The translations under genes and the position numbers were made by a program. From the NCBI GenBank assembly GCA_018646605.1, contig JABGUL010000006.1, forward strand, positions 1 through 64,000: DNA of 64,000 nucleotides, in the 5' to 3' direction. Under the pieces are notes generated by a model that worked only from the letters and a program-made list of their open reading frames with translations, was not told where the DNA came from and ran no database searches. Source of the stretch: Flavobacteriaceae bacterium. Lineage in GTDB: Bacteria > Bacteroidota > Bacteroidia > Flavobacteriales > Flavobacteriaceae. Numbering within the stretch: position 1 is the first letter of the stretch; every line of letters begins with the position of its first letter. Positions 26,955 through 36,793 of this stretch are shown here, in pieces.

Positions 26955-27454
26955 GTTCAATTACATTAAAAACATTTGCCTCTTTTATTATCCTTGTTTT
27001 ATTTCAAGTCTTTATTTTCAATCAAATAAATTTATTTGGATATATCAATCCCCTAGTATATTTATTATTTATGGTAAACTATCGCTTTGATGGAAATCAA
27101 ACTTTTTTCATTTTTCTGGGTTTTCTATTAGGCTTTTCGATTGACCTAATGTCCCAAACAGGAGGAGCTCATACCATAGCAAGTCTTACGGTAAGTTTTT
27201 TACGCCCCATCATTATTCGCTATGCCTATGGTGTCACTGCTGAACTTCCAAAAAGTTTTCGAAATGATTCTAGAGTCTTAAACCGAATTTTATTTTTACT
27301 CTTTCTCATCGGCATACATCATTTGATTTATTTTGTAGTAGTTTACTTTAGCTGGGATGCCATTTTCATTATTCTTAAGAGTTTTTCACTAACGGGTTTA
27401 TTTTCTTTAATTTTAGTGTTATTAATTTCTTCATTATCTAGACCTACAAAATGA
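26951..27454 (+). CDS. mreD: Rod shape-determining protein MreD
   Basis: The protein has 167 residues and five predicted membrane helices, with only short loops. The LGFLLGFSIDLMSQTGGAHTIASL stretch is typical of MreD. It is an integral partner of the elongasome. The assignment rests on topology, this motif and its place between mreC and mrdA, with four-base overlaps on both sides. Confidence 0.92.
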   Translation: MSSITLKTFASFIILVLFQVFIFNQINLFGYINPLVYLLFMVNYRFDGNQTFFIFLGFLLGFSIDLMSQTGGAHTIASLTVSFLRPIIIRYAYGVTAELPKSFRNDSRVLNRILFLLFLIGIHHLIYFVVVYFSWDAIFIILKSFSLTGLFSLILVLLISSLSRPTK

Positions 27455-29313
27455 TTAGAAAAGGCACATTACTGATATTTACTGTTGGAACGTGCTTGAT
27501 ATTTATTTTTCAGCTAATCTCACTTCAATTATTTAATTCTGATTATTCGGAACTTTCAGAAAACAATGCAATTGAAAAACGTCCTGTTTATCCAAATAGA
27601 GGATTGATTTATGACAGGAATGGTGTTTTATTGGTTGCAAACCAACCTGTTTATGATTTGATGGTAGTCCCTGAAAATATTGAAGCTTTTGATACCCTTG
27701 AATTAATTAATGGATTGGCAATTTCAAAAGATGAACTTTTAACTCAATTAAAAAAAGCTAAACAATTTTCCTACAAACTACCATCTGTTATTATTAGGCA
27801 AGTTTCAAAAGAAAATCGTGCAATGTTTCAAGAAAAAATGTGGAAATATCCAGGCTTTTATTTTCAAAAAAAATTAGTGCGCGATTATGTGGTTCCAATT
27901 GCATCAAATTTACTGGGATATACCAGCGAAGTAAATCCTAGTGAAGTAAGTGCGAAAAATAACTATGCCTTAGGAGAAATGATTGGGCGTCAAGGGATTG
28001 AAAAGAGCTATGAAAATAGCTTGAGGGGAACAAAAGGAGCTACTTTTTATCAAAAAGATCGTTTCAACAGAATCATTGGACCATATCAAGACGGTGTTTA
28101 TGACACTGAGCCAGAATCCTCTGAAGACATTACATTAACAATAGATGCCTTGCTTCAACAATATGGAGAAGCTTTACTTCAAAACAAAAGAGGGGGCATT
28201 GTAGCTATTGAACCAAGTACAGGAGAAGTTTTAGCTTTAGTGACTGCCCCAAGTTATAATCCCAATGTTTTGGTTGGAAGACAACGTTCGGAAAACTTTA
28301 GTCATTTAGTAAATGATACTGTTGCAAAACCATTATTTGATCGAGCACTTCAAGCGGAATACTCCCCAGGATCTCCCTTTAAAACACTTAATGCATTGAT
28401 TGGCTTACAAGAAAATATAATTACTTCAAATACTCGTTTCCAATGTAATCAAGGTCATTATTATGCTAAAAATGCATTCATGAAATGCCACTGCGCTATG
28501 GGTTCAAGCAATGACTTAATTAAAGGCATTTATAATTCATGTAATACCTATTTCGCAAAAACATATCTTGGGCTGATTCAAAAAGCACCAACTCCCGGAG
28601 AGGGTCTAGATCGTTGGAGAGTACACTTGGAAAAATTTGGCTTGGGAAATTACTTAGGATATGATTTGCCGATTGGCAAAAAAGGTTTTATTCCAAACAG
28701 TAGTTATTATGATCGATGGTATCCAAAGGGTCGCTGGGGTGGTACTACGATTATTTCCAATGCTATTGGTCAAGGTGAAATTTTGACAACACCGATTCAA
28801 ATGGCTAATTTCACCGCCACAATTGCAAATAGAGGATACTTTATAAAACCACATTTTAAAAAATCGTTTTCTCAAAAAGAAAAAGACTCCCTTTTTTCAA
28901 AAAATTATACGTTGGTTGAACCAAGACATTTTGAAACTGTAATTGAAGGAATGCACCAGGTAGTTGAAAAAGGAACTGCTCGAATAGCCAGAATAAAGGA
29001 TATTGAAGTTTGTGGAAAAACTGGAACAGTAGAAAACTTTATTCGCTTAAATAATAAAAAAACACAACTTACAGATCACTCTATTTTTGTTGCTTTCGCA
29101 CCAAAAGACAATCCTAAAATTGCCATTACCGTTTTTATTGAAAACGGATATTGGGGAGGTCGATGGGCTGCTCCAATTGCAAGCCTAATGATTGAACAAT
29201 ACCTAACAAAAACAGTCAAAAGAAAATGGCTTGAGAATAAAATGCTTGAAGGAAGTTTAATGGATGAATATGCTAAACCGCTTTCTGGAAAACCTTTTGT
29301 GATTAATGAATAA
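27451..29313 (+). CDS. mrdA: Penicillin-binding protein 2 (elongation transpeptidase)
   Basis: The protein has 620 residues: an N-terminal membrane anchor (about 6-25), a dimerisation/pedestal domain (YPNRGLIYDRNG, SNLLGYTSEV, GRQGIEKSYE) and a transpeptidase domain. Catalytic motifs are SPFK (S308 to K311), SCN in YNSCNTYFAK, and KTG in CGKTGTVEN. It cross-links peptidoglycan during side-wall growth, with RodA as its glycosyltransferase partner. The next gene, rodA, overlaps by eight bases. The active site is complete. Confidence 0.97.
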   Translation: MIRKGTLLIFTVGTCLIFIFQLISLQLFNSDYSELSENNAIEKRPVYPNRGLIYDRNGVLLVANQPVYDLMVVPENIEAFDTLELINGLAISKDELLTQLKKAKQFSYKLPSVIIRQVSKENRAMFQEKMWKYPGFYFQKKLVRDYVVPIASNLLGYTSEVNPSEVSAKNNYALGEMIGRQGIEKSYENSLRGTKGATFYQKDRFNRIIGPYQDGVYDTEPESSEDITLTIDALLQQYGEALLQNKRGGIVAIEPSTGEVLALVTAPSYNPNVLVGRQRSENFSHLVNDTVAKPLFDRALQAEYSPGSPFKTLNALIGLQENIITSNTRFQCNQGHYYAKNAFMKCHCAMGSSNDLIKGIYNSCNTYFAKTYLGLIQKAPTPGEGLDRWRVHLEKFGLGNYLGYDLPIGKKGFIPNSSYYDRWYPKGRWGGTTIISNAIGQGEILTTPIQMANFTATIANRGYFIKPHFKKSFSQKEKDSLFSKNYTLVEPRHFETVIEGMHQVVEKGTARIARIKDIEVCGKTGTVENFIRLNNKKTQLTDHSIFVAFAPKDNPKIAITVFIENGYWGGRWAAPIASLMIEQYLTKTVKRKWLENKMLEGSLMDEYAKPLSGKPFVINE

Positions 29314-30562
29314 TAAGCTTGTTTTTCGATTGGATTGGATGAGCATTATGCTCTATATCATACTCGTTGTTTTTGGGATGATAAATATTTATTCTACTCG
29401 CTTTTCTGACTCTACCTTGGCTTTTTGGGATCTTGGAAGTCCCGTGGGTAAACAATTTTGGATATTTGTACTCTGCCTCTCTAGCCTCCCCATAGTATTG
29501 TTTATCAAATCAAATTTTTTTGAACATCTTAGTTACTTTTTTTATGGTCTATCCATAGTGAGCCTAATTGGACTTTTTGTTTTTGGACAGACCATCTCGG
29601 GTGCAACTTCTTGGTATCTAATTGGAGGTTTTAGTCTTCAACCATCAGAGTTTGCTAAAATAACCACCACTATGGTTATTGCTTCTAATTTGAGTTCTAT
29701 CCAAACAGACATTAAAAAGAAAAATCATTTGTTTAGAATTCTTTTTCTAATTGCACTCCCCATGTTACTAATTATTCTTCAGCCAGATGCTGGATCAGCT
29801 ATTGTATTTATGGGTTTATTTTTTGTCTTAATTAGAGAGGGCCTTGACTTACGCGTTCTTTATCTTTTCATTGCTCTCATGGTTATTTTTACCTTAACCT
29901 TATTATTCGGTCCTATATTCATTTCAGCAGGGGGGTTACTGGTACTTTTTTTTATTTATTTATTAATAAAAAGAGCTGCTCCAAAGACCAAAAAACTTCC
30001 CTTTTTAATTTCCTTTGGGATCTGTGTCCTATTTTCATACTCCGTAAATTTTATTTTTAATTCTGTATTCGAGCAACGACATAGAGATCGGTTTAACGTT
30101 ATTTTAGGGCTAGAAACAGATACGCGTGGAATTGGATATAATATAAATCAATCAAAAATTGCGATTGGTTCTGGAGGGTTTTTGGGAAAAGGATTTTTAA
30201 ATGGAACACAAACAAAAGGAGATTTTGTTCCTGAACAAGACACCGACTACATATTTAGTACGATTGGTGAGGAATGGGGATTTATAGGGAGTAGTCTGTT
30301 GGTTATTTTATTTACCATTCTTATTTCACGAATAATTTATAGGGCAGAAAAACACACGTCAACTTATTCAAGGGTTTTTTCTCATGGTTTTGCGAGTATT
30401 CTGTTTATTCATTTTTTTGTCAATATTGGAATGACTCTCGGCTTAGTACCCACTGTAGGAATTCCTTTACCCTTTATCAGTAATGGGGGGTCAAGTTTAT
30501 TAGCTTTTAGCTTTATGCTTTTTATCTATTTAAACTTTGATGCTAACCGATTAAATGAATAG
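29306..30562 (+). CDS. rodA: RodA, SEDS-family peptidoglycan glycosyltransferase
   Basis: The protein has 418 residues and about ten membrane helices. SEDS signatures include GGFSLQPSEFAKI, QPDAGSA (which contains the catalytic-loop acid), GSGGFLGKGFLNGTQTKGDFVPEQDTDYIFS and GIPLPFISNGGSS. RodA polymerises lipid II with PBP2. It ends seven bases before the convergent ABC permease gene and no terminator hairpin fits in that gap. Confidence 0.97.
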   Translation: MNNKLVFRLDWMSIMLYIILVVFGMINIYSTRFSDSTLAFWDLGSPVGKQFWIFVLCLSSLPIVLFIKSNFFEHLSYFFYGLSIVSLIGLFVFGQTISGATSWYLIGGFSLQPSEFAKITTTMVIASNLSSIQTDIKKKNHLFRILFLIALPMLLIILQPDAGSAIVFMGLFFVLIREGLDLRVLYLFIALMVIFTLTLLFGPIFISAGGLLVLFFIYLLIKRAAPKTKKLPFLISFGICVLFSYSVNFIFNSVFEQRHRDRFNVILGLETDTRGIGYNINQSKIAIGSGGFLGKGFLNGTQTKGDFVPEQDTDYIFSTIGEEWGFIGSSLLVILFTILISRIIYRAEKHTSTYSRVFSHGFASILFIHFFVNIGMTLGLVPTVGIPLPFISNGGSSLLAFSFMLFIYLNFDANRLNE

Positions 30563-30569
30563 TTTTAGT

Positions 30570-31646
30570 TTAACGTCTGACATCTAATATGTCGCGTAGG
30601 CTATTTCCCAACATCATAAAGGCAAGCACTAAACTCATGATTGCCAAACCAGGTAAAAGAGCTAAATAGGGCTTTCCTAAAAGTAAATACCTAAAATGAT
30701 CTTTCACCATACCACCCCAACTAGGCATGGGTGGTTGAGCACCAATACCCAAAAAACTTAAACCACTCTCCATCAAAATCGCACTTGCAAAATTAGCAGC
30801 CGAAATCACAATCAAGGGAGCGATTATCATGGGTAAAATATGATTCATCAAAATACGTGAACGTGAAAAGCCCAATGCACTTCCAGCCTGAGCAAAGGGT
30901 TGTTCTTTAATTGATTTTACTTGTCCTCTAACTAAACGTGCAACTTCTACCCACATCGTCAGTCCTACAGCAACAAAAACTTGCCAAAATCCACGTCCTA
31001 AAGCAAGTGTTATAGCAATTACCATAAGTAGGGTTGGAATAGACCAAACTATATTGATAAGCCACATGATGAGGCGATCAATCCATCCGCCAAAATACCC
31101 CGCAATAGCACCTAAAAAAACACCTATCAACAAGGATATAAAAACAGCTACAAACCCAATTGAAATTGAAACTCTAGATCCTATAATTAAACGACTCAAC
31201 AAATCTCTTCCATATTTATCCGTCCCTAACAAGAAATGCTTCTTATGGATATAATTTTCCTCAATATCTGAACGGGTAACTTTTTTAGGGAAATCACTAA
31301 AATAAATTTTTTCATAATAATTAGTTGCATTTCCAAAACGCTTATACTCTAAGGCATCTTCAAACCAACGTACGTCTTGAATAGGTATTTCCTCAACTGG
31401 GTTAAGGTGTCCTGTGAAAAAAGAATCTTTATCTTGTATTTCTTGTTGAGGAATAACGATTACTTGACATGAAAACCCAGGGGGTTGAGAATGAATGGAT
31501 AAATGCATTTGATTTCCATACATTGTTTTATCTGGAGACAATGGGTATGCAAAAATTGCCACAAAGGCAATACCTATAATAAATGAAAAACTACCGACCG
31601 CCCATTTGTCTGATTTAAACCGATTGAAAGCGCTCCTATACTCCAA
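30570..31646 (-). CDS. OppC/DppC-type ABC transporter permease
   Basis: The protein has 358 residues. There is no ATG at the 5' end, so I use TTG 31646, which gives EYRSAFNRFKSDKWAVG, a normal start for the family. One N-terminal helix is followed by a large periplasmic insertion (about 40-130) and then the five-helix permease domain with the EAA loop AGSALGFSRSRILMNHILP. It would import oligopeptides or metals with a DppB-like partner and ATPases, none of which is in the window. It begins inside the last base pairs region of the protease gene upstream, which ends at 31655. Confidence 0.9.
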   Translation of the reverse strand: MEYRSAFNRFKSDKWAVGSFSFIIGIAFVAIFAYPLSPDKTMYGNQMHLSIHSQPPGFSCQVIVIPQQEIQDKDSFFTGHLNPVEEIPIQDVRWFEDALEYKRFGNATNYYEKIYFSDFPKKVTRSDIEENYIHKKHFLLGTDKYGRDLLSRLIIGSRVSISIGFVAVFISLLIGVFLGAIAGYFGGWIDRLIMWLINIVWSIPTLLMVIAITLALGRGFWQVFVAVGLTMWVEVARLVRGQVKSIKEQPFAQAGSALGFSRSRILMNHILPMIIAPLIVISAANFASAILMESGLSFLGIGAQPPMPSWGGMVKDHFRYLLLGKPYLALLPGLAIMSLVLAFMMLGNSLRDILDVRR

Positions 31647-31654
31647 AATATATT

Positions 31655-33805
31655 TTAATTTTTAACCTCAGCTACGGTTTTGTCTGCTTTAATTTGAGTA
31701 GAAAGGTCTTTTAAAATTTCAACTGCTTCAGAGATATAAATATCTTTTTTTAATGACTTCTGCCAGCGTTCTCTCTTTTTGATAAGGTCCGCATTGGGTT
31801 CCCCCTCAAATCCTGCTTCGGGCAGCCATTGAAAATCATAGGTAGATTCGTATTCGCCTAATTTTTTGAATCGCTCAGAGTACATTTTATTTGTTTCGCG
31901 TTCAGACTTATATGATTCATAATCTAAAAAATAAGTGTAATCTTCTTTTTGTTTTTTAACCCACAGCGCTTGCTCATCAATCAACTTTAAAAAAGGATTT
32001 TCTTCAAGACGTTGCTTACTTCTTACCAAAGAATATTCATAATTATTCATCCCTACATAAGGAACATAATTAGCGGGAGTAATTCGATCCCAAGCCAAAG
32101 GATTGTCTTGATCTTTTTCACCCATATCCACATATGCATATTGATCAGGAAAAACAATGTCACTTTTGACACCTTCTAATTGGGTTGATCGACCATTAAT
32201 TCTGTAAAACTTGTCAGTAGTTACTTTTAAAGCCCCTAAATTTCCATAGGTTCCTCCTGTAATCATTCGGTTGAGATCAAAAACGTTTTGAACGGTTCCC
32301 TTCCCAAAAGTCTGCTTACTTCCTAAAATAATAGCTCGCTTGTAATCTTGTAAAGCAGCTGCAATAATTTCTGATGCTGAAGCTGAAAATTCATTCACCA
32401 AAACCACTAAAGGACCATCCCAAATAATACTTGGATCAGTGTCTTTAAGGACTTCTTTTTTACCTCCTGTACTTTTCACCTGAACGACGGGTCCTTCATC
32501 AATAAAATACCCTGTCATGTCCACAACAGTCTTTAATGAACCTCCTCCATTATTTCGAAGATCCAAAATAATACCTTTTACATTTTTGCCTTTTAGCTGT
32601 TCTAACTCTTTCTTTACATCAGTAGCTGCATTTCGAGCATTATAATCTTCAAAATTTATATAAAACTTTGGAAGTTCAATTAAACCAAACGTTCCTCCTT
32701 CGTCATTTATCAACGAAGAGCGAGCATAGGTTTCTTCTAATTCAACCACATCTCGAGTAACTACAACGTCCTCAATCGTTCCATCTACTCTTTTTATTGT
32801 TAAAATTACTTTAGTTCCTTTAGGTCCTTTGATCAATAAGATAGAATCATCCAGTCGCATTCCTGTAATATCTACCGGTTCTTCATTGGGTTGACCTACT
32901 TTCAAAATGATATCGCCTACTTCAATAATCTCATCTCTCCAAACAGGGCCACCGGAAATGATTTCTACAATTTTTACTTCTTGATTACGCTTTTGCAAAC
33001 GCGCCCCTATTCCTTCAAACTTACCCGACATGCTTGCGTCAAAACGATCTTTATCACTAGGAGCAAGATAAAAAGTATGTGGGTCGAATTGAACTACTAT
33101 AGAGTTGATGTATATAGAAAACCAATCTTTACGTTCCAATTCATTATAGCCTTCAAAGAAAAATTTCATATTCTCTTTAATCTTTTCTCGTACATCTTCT
33201 TCTATTACTGAATCCTTTGGCATTACATAAGTTGAATCTTTTTTTACTTTACTAGATTCTTCGTCTTTTTTTGATGTAAACCGTTCGAGTGCATTTAACT
33301 TCAATTGCTTACGCCATTGCTTTTTTAATTCTGACAAATTAGTAGCATAGGGTAATTTCTCATAGTCTAAACTAATTTCTTCCTTGATGGAAAAATCAAA
33401 AGGAGTTGACAATAAACTTTCATAAAACTCTTCTACTTGGGACATACGCTCCATAAGCTTATCAAAAGAAAGATTAAAAAAATTGACTTGTGCATTTTTG
33501 ATTTCATCATCAATTTGATACTTATAGGAATCAAAATTTTTGATGTCTGATTTTAGAAAAAAACGGTGCTGCCCATCAATATTTTCTAAAAAGTTCATAT
33601 AAACATTTTCAGAAAAAGCATCATTTATTTCTTTCGGATCATAGTGTCCTCGATCCAATACATAAGAAATAATTTCCAACAAAAGTTTGTCTTTGTTCGG
33701 GTCTTCATTTTTGAGCGAAATTCCAAAAACTAATCCACTTACAAGTATGAATGATAAAATCCAAATAAAAGGTCTCATAGGGGTTTGTATTAATCTCTTT
33801 TTCAT
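31655..33805 (-). CDS. prc: C-terminal processing peptidase (Prc/Tsp family, S41)
   Basis: With ATG 33805 the protein has 716 residues; starts at 33832 and 33778 are also in frame. A TATATTTA -7-like box at 33812-33819 makes the 33778 start (MRPFIWILSF) attractive too. An N-terminal signal or anchor is followed by the Prc N-terminal domain, a PDZ domain (GIGARLQKRNQEVKIVEI..), the S41 core with LDLRNNGGGSL and the nucleophile region VLVNEFSASASEIIAAALQDY with the lysine dyad in GSKQTFGKGTVQ, and a DUF3340-like tail. It degrades or trims periplasmic proteins. It is divergent from surE. Confidence 0.95.
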   Translation of the reverse strand: MKKRLIQTPMRPFIWILSFILVSGLVFGISLKNEDPNKDKLLLEIISYVLDRGHYDPKEINDAFSENVYMNFLENIDGQHRFFLKSDIKNFDSYKYQIDDEIKNAQVNFFNLSFDKLMERMSQVEEFYESLLSTPFDFSIKEEISLDYEKLPYATNLSELKKQWRKQLKLNALERFTSKKDEESSKVKKDSTYVMPKDSVIEEDVREKIKENMKFFFEGYNELERKDWFSIYINSIVVQFDPHTFYLAPSDKDRFDASMSGKFEGIGARLQKRNQEVKIVEIISGGPVWRDEIIEVGDIILKVGQPNEEPVDITGMRLDDSILLIKGPKGTKVILTIKRVDGTIEDVVVTRDVVELEETYARSSLINDEGGTFGLIELPKFYINFEDYNARNAATDVKKELEQLKGKNVKGIILDLRNNGGGSLKTVVDMTGYFIDEGPVVQVKSTGGKKEVLKDTDPSIIWDGPLVVLVNEFSASASEIIAAALQDYKRAIILGSKQTFGKGTVQNVFDLNRMITGGTYGNLGALKVTTDKFYRINGRSTQLEGVKSDIVFPDQYAYVDMGEKDQDNPLAWDRITPANYVPYVGMNNYEYSLVRSKQRLEENPFLKLIDEQALWVKKQKEDYTYFLDYESYKSERETNKMYSERFKKLGEYESTYDFQWLPEAGFEGEPNADLIKKRERWQKSLKKDIYISEAVEILKDLSTQIKADKTVAEVKN

Positions 33806-33903
33806 AGCCCCTAAATATACATATATTCTCATTATCGATTTGTTAATATTGTTTTAAAAGAAAGCCCTTAAAGATTTCTTACCTTAGCAAAGAAACTCGT
33901 TTT

Positions 33904-34674
33904 ATGAACTCAAAACCTTTGATTTTAGTCACCAATGATGATGGAATTACAGCTCCTGGAATTCGCATGCTCATTGAGATTATGAATGAAGTCGGTGATG
34001 TGATAGTGGTTGCTCCTGATAGCCCACAATCGGCCATGGGACATGCTATTACTATCAATTCGACCTTACATTGTCATAAAATAAAAGTATCTGACGGTCC
34101 TCAAAAAGAATTTAGTTGTTCTGGGACACCTGCAGATTGTGTAAAACTTGCAGTAAATGAACTCATGGATAGAAAACCTGATCTATGTGTCTCCGGAATT
34201 AATCATGGATCCAATTCATCCATAAATGTGATTTATTCAGGAACCATGAGTGCAGCAATGGAAGCTGGAATAGAGGGAATTCCTGCTATTGGCTTTTCCT
34301 TATTGGATTTTAGTTGGAATGCAGATTTTACACCACTAAAAAAATACATTAAACAAATTACTACGGAAGCACTATCGCAAGGAATTCCAAAAGGGGTTGT
34401 GTTGAACGTTAATTTCCCAAAATTAAAAGAGGAGGAAATCAAAGGCATTAAAATATGTCGTCAAGCAAAAGCCAATTGGGTTGAAGAATTTGACAAACGA
34501 ACCAACCCCATGGGACAAGAATACTATTGGCTCACAGGCACTTTTATCAACGAAGATAAAGGAGAAGACACCGATGAATGGGCGCTATCTGAAGGGTATA
34601 TTTCAGTAGTACCCACACAATTTGACTTAACAGCCCACCACAGCATACAACAATTAAACACATGGAATTTATAA
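33904..34674 (+). CDS. surE: 5'/3'-nucleotidase SurE
   Basis: The protein has 256 residues. The metal site and nucleotide motifs are present: LVTNDDGITAPG, VAPDSPQSAMGHAIT, SGTPADCVKLA, SGINHGSN and YSGTMSAAMEAG. It hydrolyses nucleoside monophosphates and is linked to stress survival. A TACCTTAG box at 33880-33887 (one mismatch to TAnnTTTG) may be its -7 element. The small membrane protein gene overlaps its end by 13 bases. Confidence 0.96.
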   Translation: MNSKPLILVTNDDGITAPGIRMLIEIMNEVGDVIVVAPDSPQSAMGHAITINSTLHCHKIKVSDGPQKEFSCSGTPADCVKLAVNELMDRKPDLCVSGINHGSNSSINVIYSGTMSAAMEAGIEGIPAIGFSLLDFSWNADFTPLKKYIKQITTEALSQGIPKGVVLNVNFPKLKEEEIKGIKICRQAKANWVEEFDKRTNPMGQEYYWLTGTFINEDKGEDTDEWALSEGYISVVPTQFDLTAHHSIQQLNTWNL

Positions 34675-34955
34675 AAGATAAATTTTTCCTTTGGGGAATC
34701 TTTGCCGGATTATTTTGGACCGGGTTTGGTGTTATTATACTTGTTTATTTTCTTTCGGATGATTCTATTGAAAGAAGTTTGCAATTTCTTTATGATCAAA
34801 ATAGATTAGGTGGAGTTATTTCTTTAGCGGCACTAATCAATCTGCCTATATTTTTTCTTGCTTTGAGAAAAAATAAATTTTCCTTTGCTGCAGGCATTGT
34901 AGCAATTTCACTGGTGGTGGTTTTACTTATCGTTTTTTTAAAAATAAATACTTAA
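34662..34955 (+). CDS. Small hydrophobic membrane protein, unknown function
   Basis: This 97-residue protein has three predicted helices (about 10-29, 48-64 and 72-93) and no recognised domain. The segment between helix 1 and 2 is acidic (SDDSIERSLQFLYDQNRLGG). The gene overlaps surE by 13 bases and sits 12 bases before lpxB, so all three are co-transcribed. I cannot name a function. Confidence 0.75.
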   Translation: MEFIKDKFFLWGIFAGLFWTGFGVIILVYFLSDDSIERSLQFLYDQNRLGGVISLAALINLPIFFLALRKNKFSFAAGIVAISLVVVLLIVFLKINT

Positions 34956-34967
34956 TATTTTATTCCG

Positions 34968-36089
34968 TTGAACTATTATCTCATTTCTGGTGAAGCCTCA
35001 GGTGATCTCCATGGAGCTCATCTTATAAAAGCCCTTAGAAAAATCGATCCAAATGCTCATTTTCGTGCCTGGGGTGGAGACTTGATGGAAAAAGAAGGAG
35101 CAACGATTGTAAAACATTACAGTGAATTAGCCTTCATGGGGTTTTGGGAGGTTATTAGTCACTTACCAACTATAATAAAAAATATAAAAACGTGTAAAAA
35201 GGACATTCTAGCTTTTAGTCCTGACCTAATTATTTATATTGACTATCCTGGATTCAATCTTAGAATAGCAAAATGGGCTAAAGAAATTGGATTTAAAAAC
35301 CATTATTACATCAGTCCTCAGGTGTGGGCATGGAAAGAAAATAGGGTCAATAAGATGAAAAGTATCTTAGATGCGCTTTATGTCATTCTCCCTTTTGAAA
35401 AGGCATTTTTTGAAAAGAAACACAATTTCAAAGTGCATTATGTAGGGCACCCTTTAATGGATCATATCCCAAACCACCCCTTAGATATAAAGTTTCACGA
35501 TAAATTTAATTTAGAATCTGAAAAACCAATTATTGCGCTCCTTCCTGGAAGTAGATTGCAGGAAATAAAAAAAATGTTGCCGCTCTTCATACAAGTAGCA
35601 AATCACTTTCCTAAACATCAATTTGTTATTGCAGGAGCCCCAGGCTTATCTATTGATGACTATACTAACATTATTAAAAACACCAAACTAAAAGTTATCC
35701 ATAACGCCACATATGACCTGCTGCAACACTCAAGTGCAGCCCTTGTAACTAGTGGAACAGCTACTCTAGAAACGGCCTTATTTGATGTGCCTCAGCTGGT
35801 TTGCTATCGCAGCAGTGCTTTAAGCTATTGGATTGCAAAAAAAATAGTGAAGCTGAATTATATTTCTCTTGTCAATTTAATTTTAAATCGGCTTGTCGTT
35901 AAGGAACTTATTCAAGATGAACTAAATTTATCAAACTTGTGCATGCATCTCGAATCAATTTTAGAACCTTTAAATAAAAAACAATTTCTCGATGACTACC
36001 AGGAATTAAAATCAATTCTCGGAAACGGAGGTGCCAGTAAAAAAACAGCTCAGTTGATTTATGATAGAATCACAAGTGAAAAAAATTAA
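34968..36089 (+). CDS. lpxB: Lipid A disaccharide synthase
   Basis: The protein has 373 residues and starts at TTG 34968, since homologues begin xYYxISGEASGDLHGAHL and no ATG is nearby. Motifs include GEASGDLHG, FMGFWEV, DYPGFNLRIAK, YYISPQVWAWKENRV, LPGSRLQEI and SGTATLETAL. It is a GT19 glycosyltransferase that joins UDP-2,3-diacylglucosamine and lipid X at the inner membrane. It follows the small membrane protein gene and precedes comEC by 42 bases. Confidence 0.96.
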   Translation: MNYYLISGEASGDLHGAHLIKALRKIDPNAHFRAWGGDLMEKEGATIVKHYSELAFMGFWEVISHLPTIIKNIKTCKKDILAFSPDLIIYIDYPGFNLRIAKWAKEIGFKNHYYISPQVWAWKENRVNKMKSILDALYVILPFEKAFFEKKHNFKVHYVGHPLMDHIPNHPLDIKFHDKFNLESEKPIIALLPGSRLQEIKKMLPLFIQVANHFPKHQFVIAGAPGLSIDDYTNIIKNTKLKVIHNATYDLLQHSSAALVTSGTATLETALFDVPQLVCYRSSALSYWIAKKIVKLNYISLVNLILNRLVVKELIQDELNLSNLCMHLESILEPLNKKQFLDDYQELKSILGNGGASKKTAQLIYDRITSEKN

Positions 36090-36131
36090 ATCTTTCTTCT
36101 ATACTTTTTAAAAATACTCTTAAGTTAGGGT

Positions 36132-36707
36132 ATGCTTTTCCCCAGATCAAGACTTTACCCCTTAGTCGGACTCTTTACTATGGGAGGTGTTTTTTCATTT
36201 TATATTAATTGCGAAACAACCCCTCTATGGATTGGATTAACAGTGCTTATTTTAATGTATTTTTTTATAAAGAAACGGGCAAACAGACTTAATACTAGTT
36301 TGCTGTATTTCAGCTTTTTAATAATGGGCTTACTTCATTTCAAAGAATATTATCGCCTTCCGAAGGCACATTTTCAAAATCATTCAGCACCTAATTCAGA
36401 GGTCTTTAAAAAAATTGAAATTGTCAAACCCTTAGGGGTAAATTCATTTTCATTTTCCTTCATAGGAGAACTTAAACAATGGGGGGATGATAGTGTTATG
36501 GGAAAAATTCTAGTATATCAAACCAGAGATAGTTTGACTCTACCATTCCAAAGGGGTCAGGTAATTCTTACAAAAACGAACTGCTATTCGATTAAATCCA
36601 ATCCAAATCCAGGTGGATTTTCATACAAAGATTATTTAAAAAATATTCGAGTATATCAACAAATTCAAATAGACGGGAAAACCATACTTCACCCAAAAAA
36701 AAAATAA
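36132..36707 (+). CDS. ComEC N-terminal fragment (DUF4131 part)
   Basis: This is the 191-residue open frame before the A10 run. It begins MLFPRSRLYPLVGLF and has two or three helices (to about residue 70) followed by the DUF4131 beta domain. It finishes GKTILHPKKK and the stop directly follows the poly-A. See the joined entry for how it connects to the downstream frame. Confidence 0.7.
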   Translation: MLFPRSRLYPLVGLFTMGGVFSFYINCETTPLWIGLTVLILMYFFIKKRANRLNTSLLYFSFLIMGLLHFKEYYRLPKAHFQNHSAPNSEVFKKIEIVKPLGVNSFSFSFIGELKQWGDDSVMGKILVYQTRDSLTLPFQRGQVILTKTNCYSIKSNPNPGGFSYKDYLKNIRVYQQIQIDGKTILHPKKK

Positions 36708-36793
36708 CGCCTTGGTTTTTTAATGTACTGAAAATCAAAGAAAATGTCGAAATAAAAATAGAACAATCGACAATTTCCAAAGACAGTAAAGGG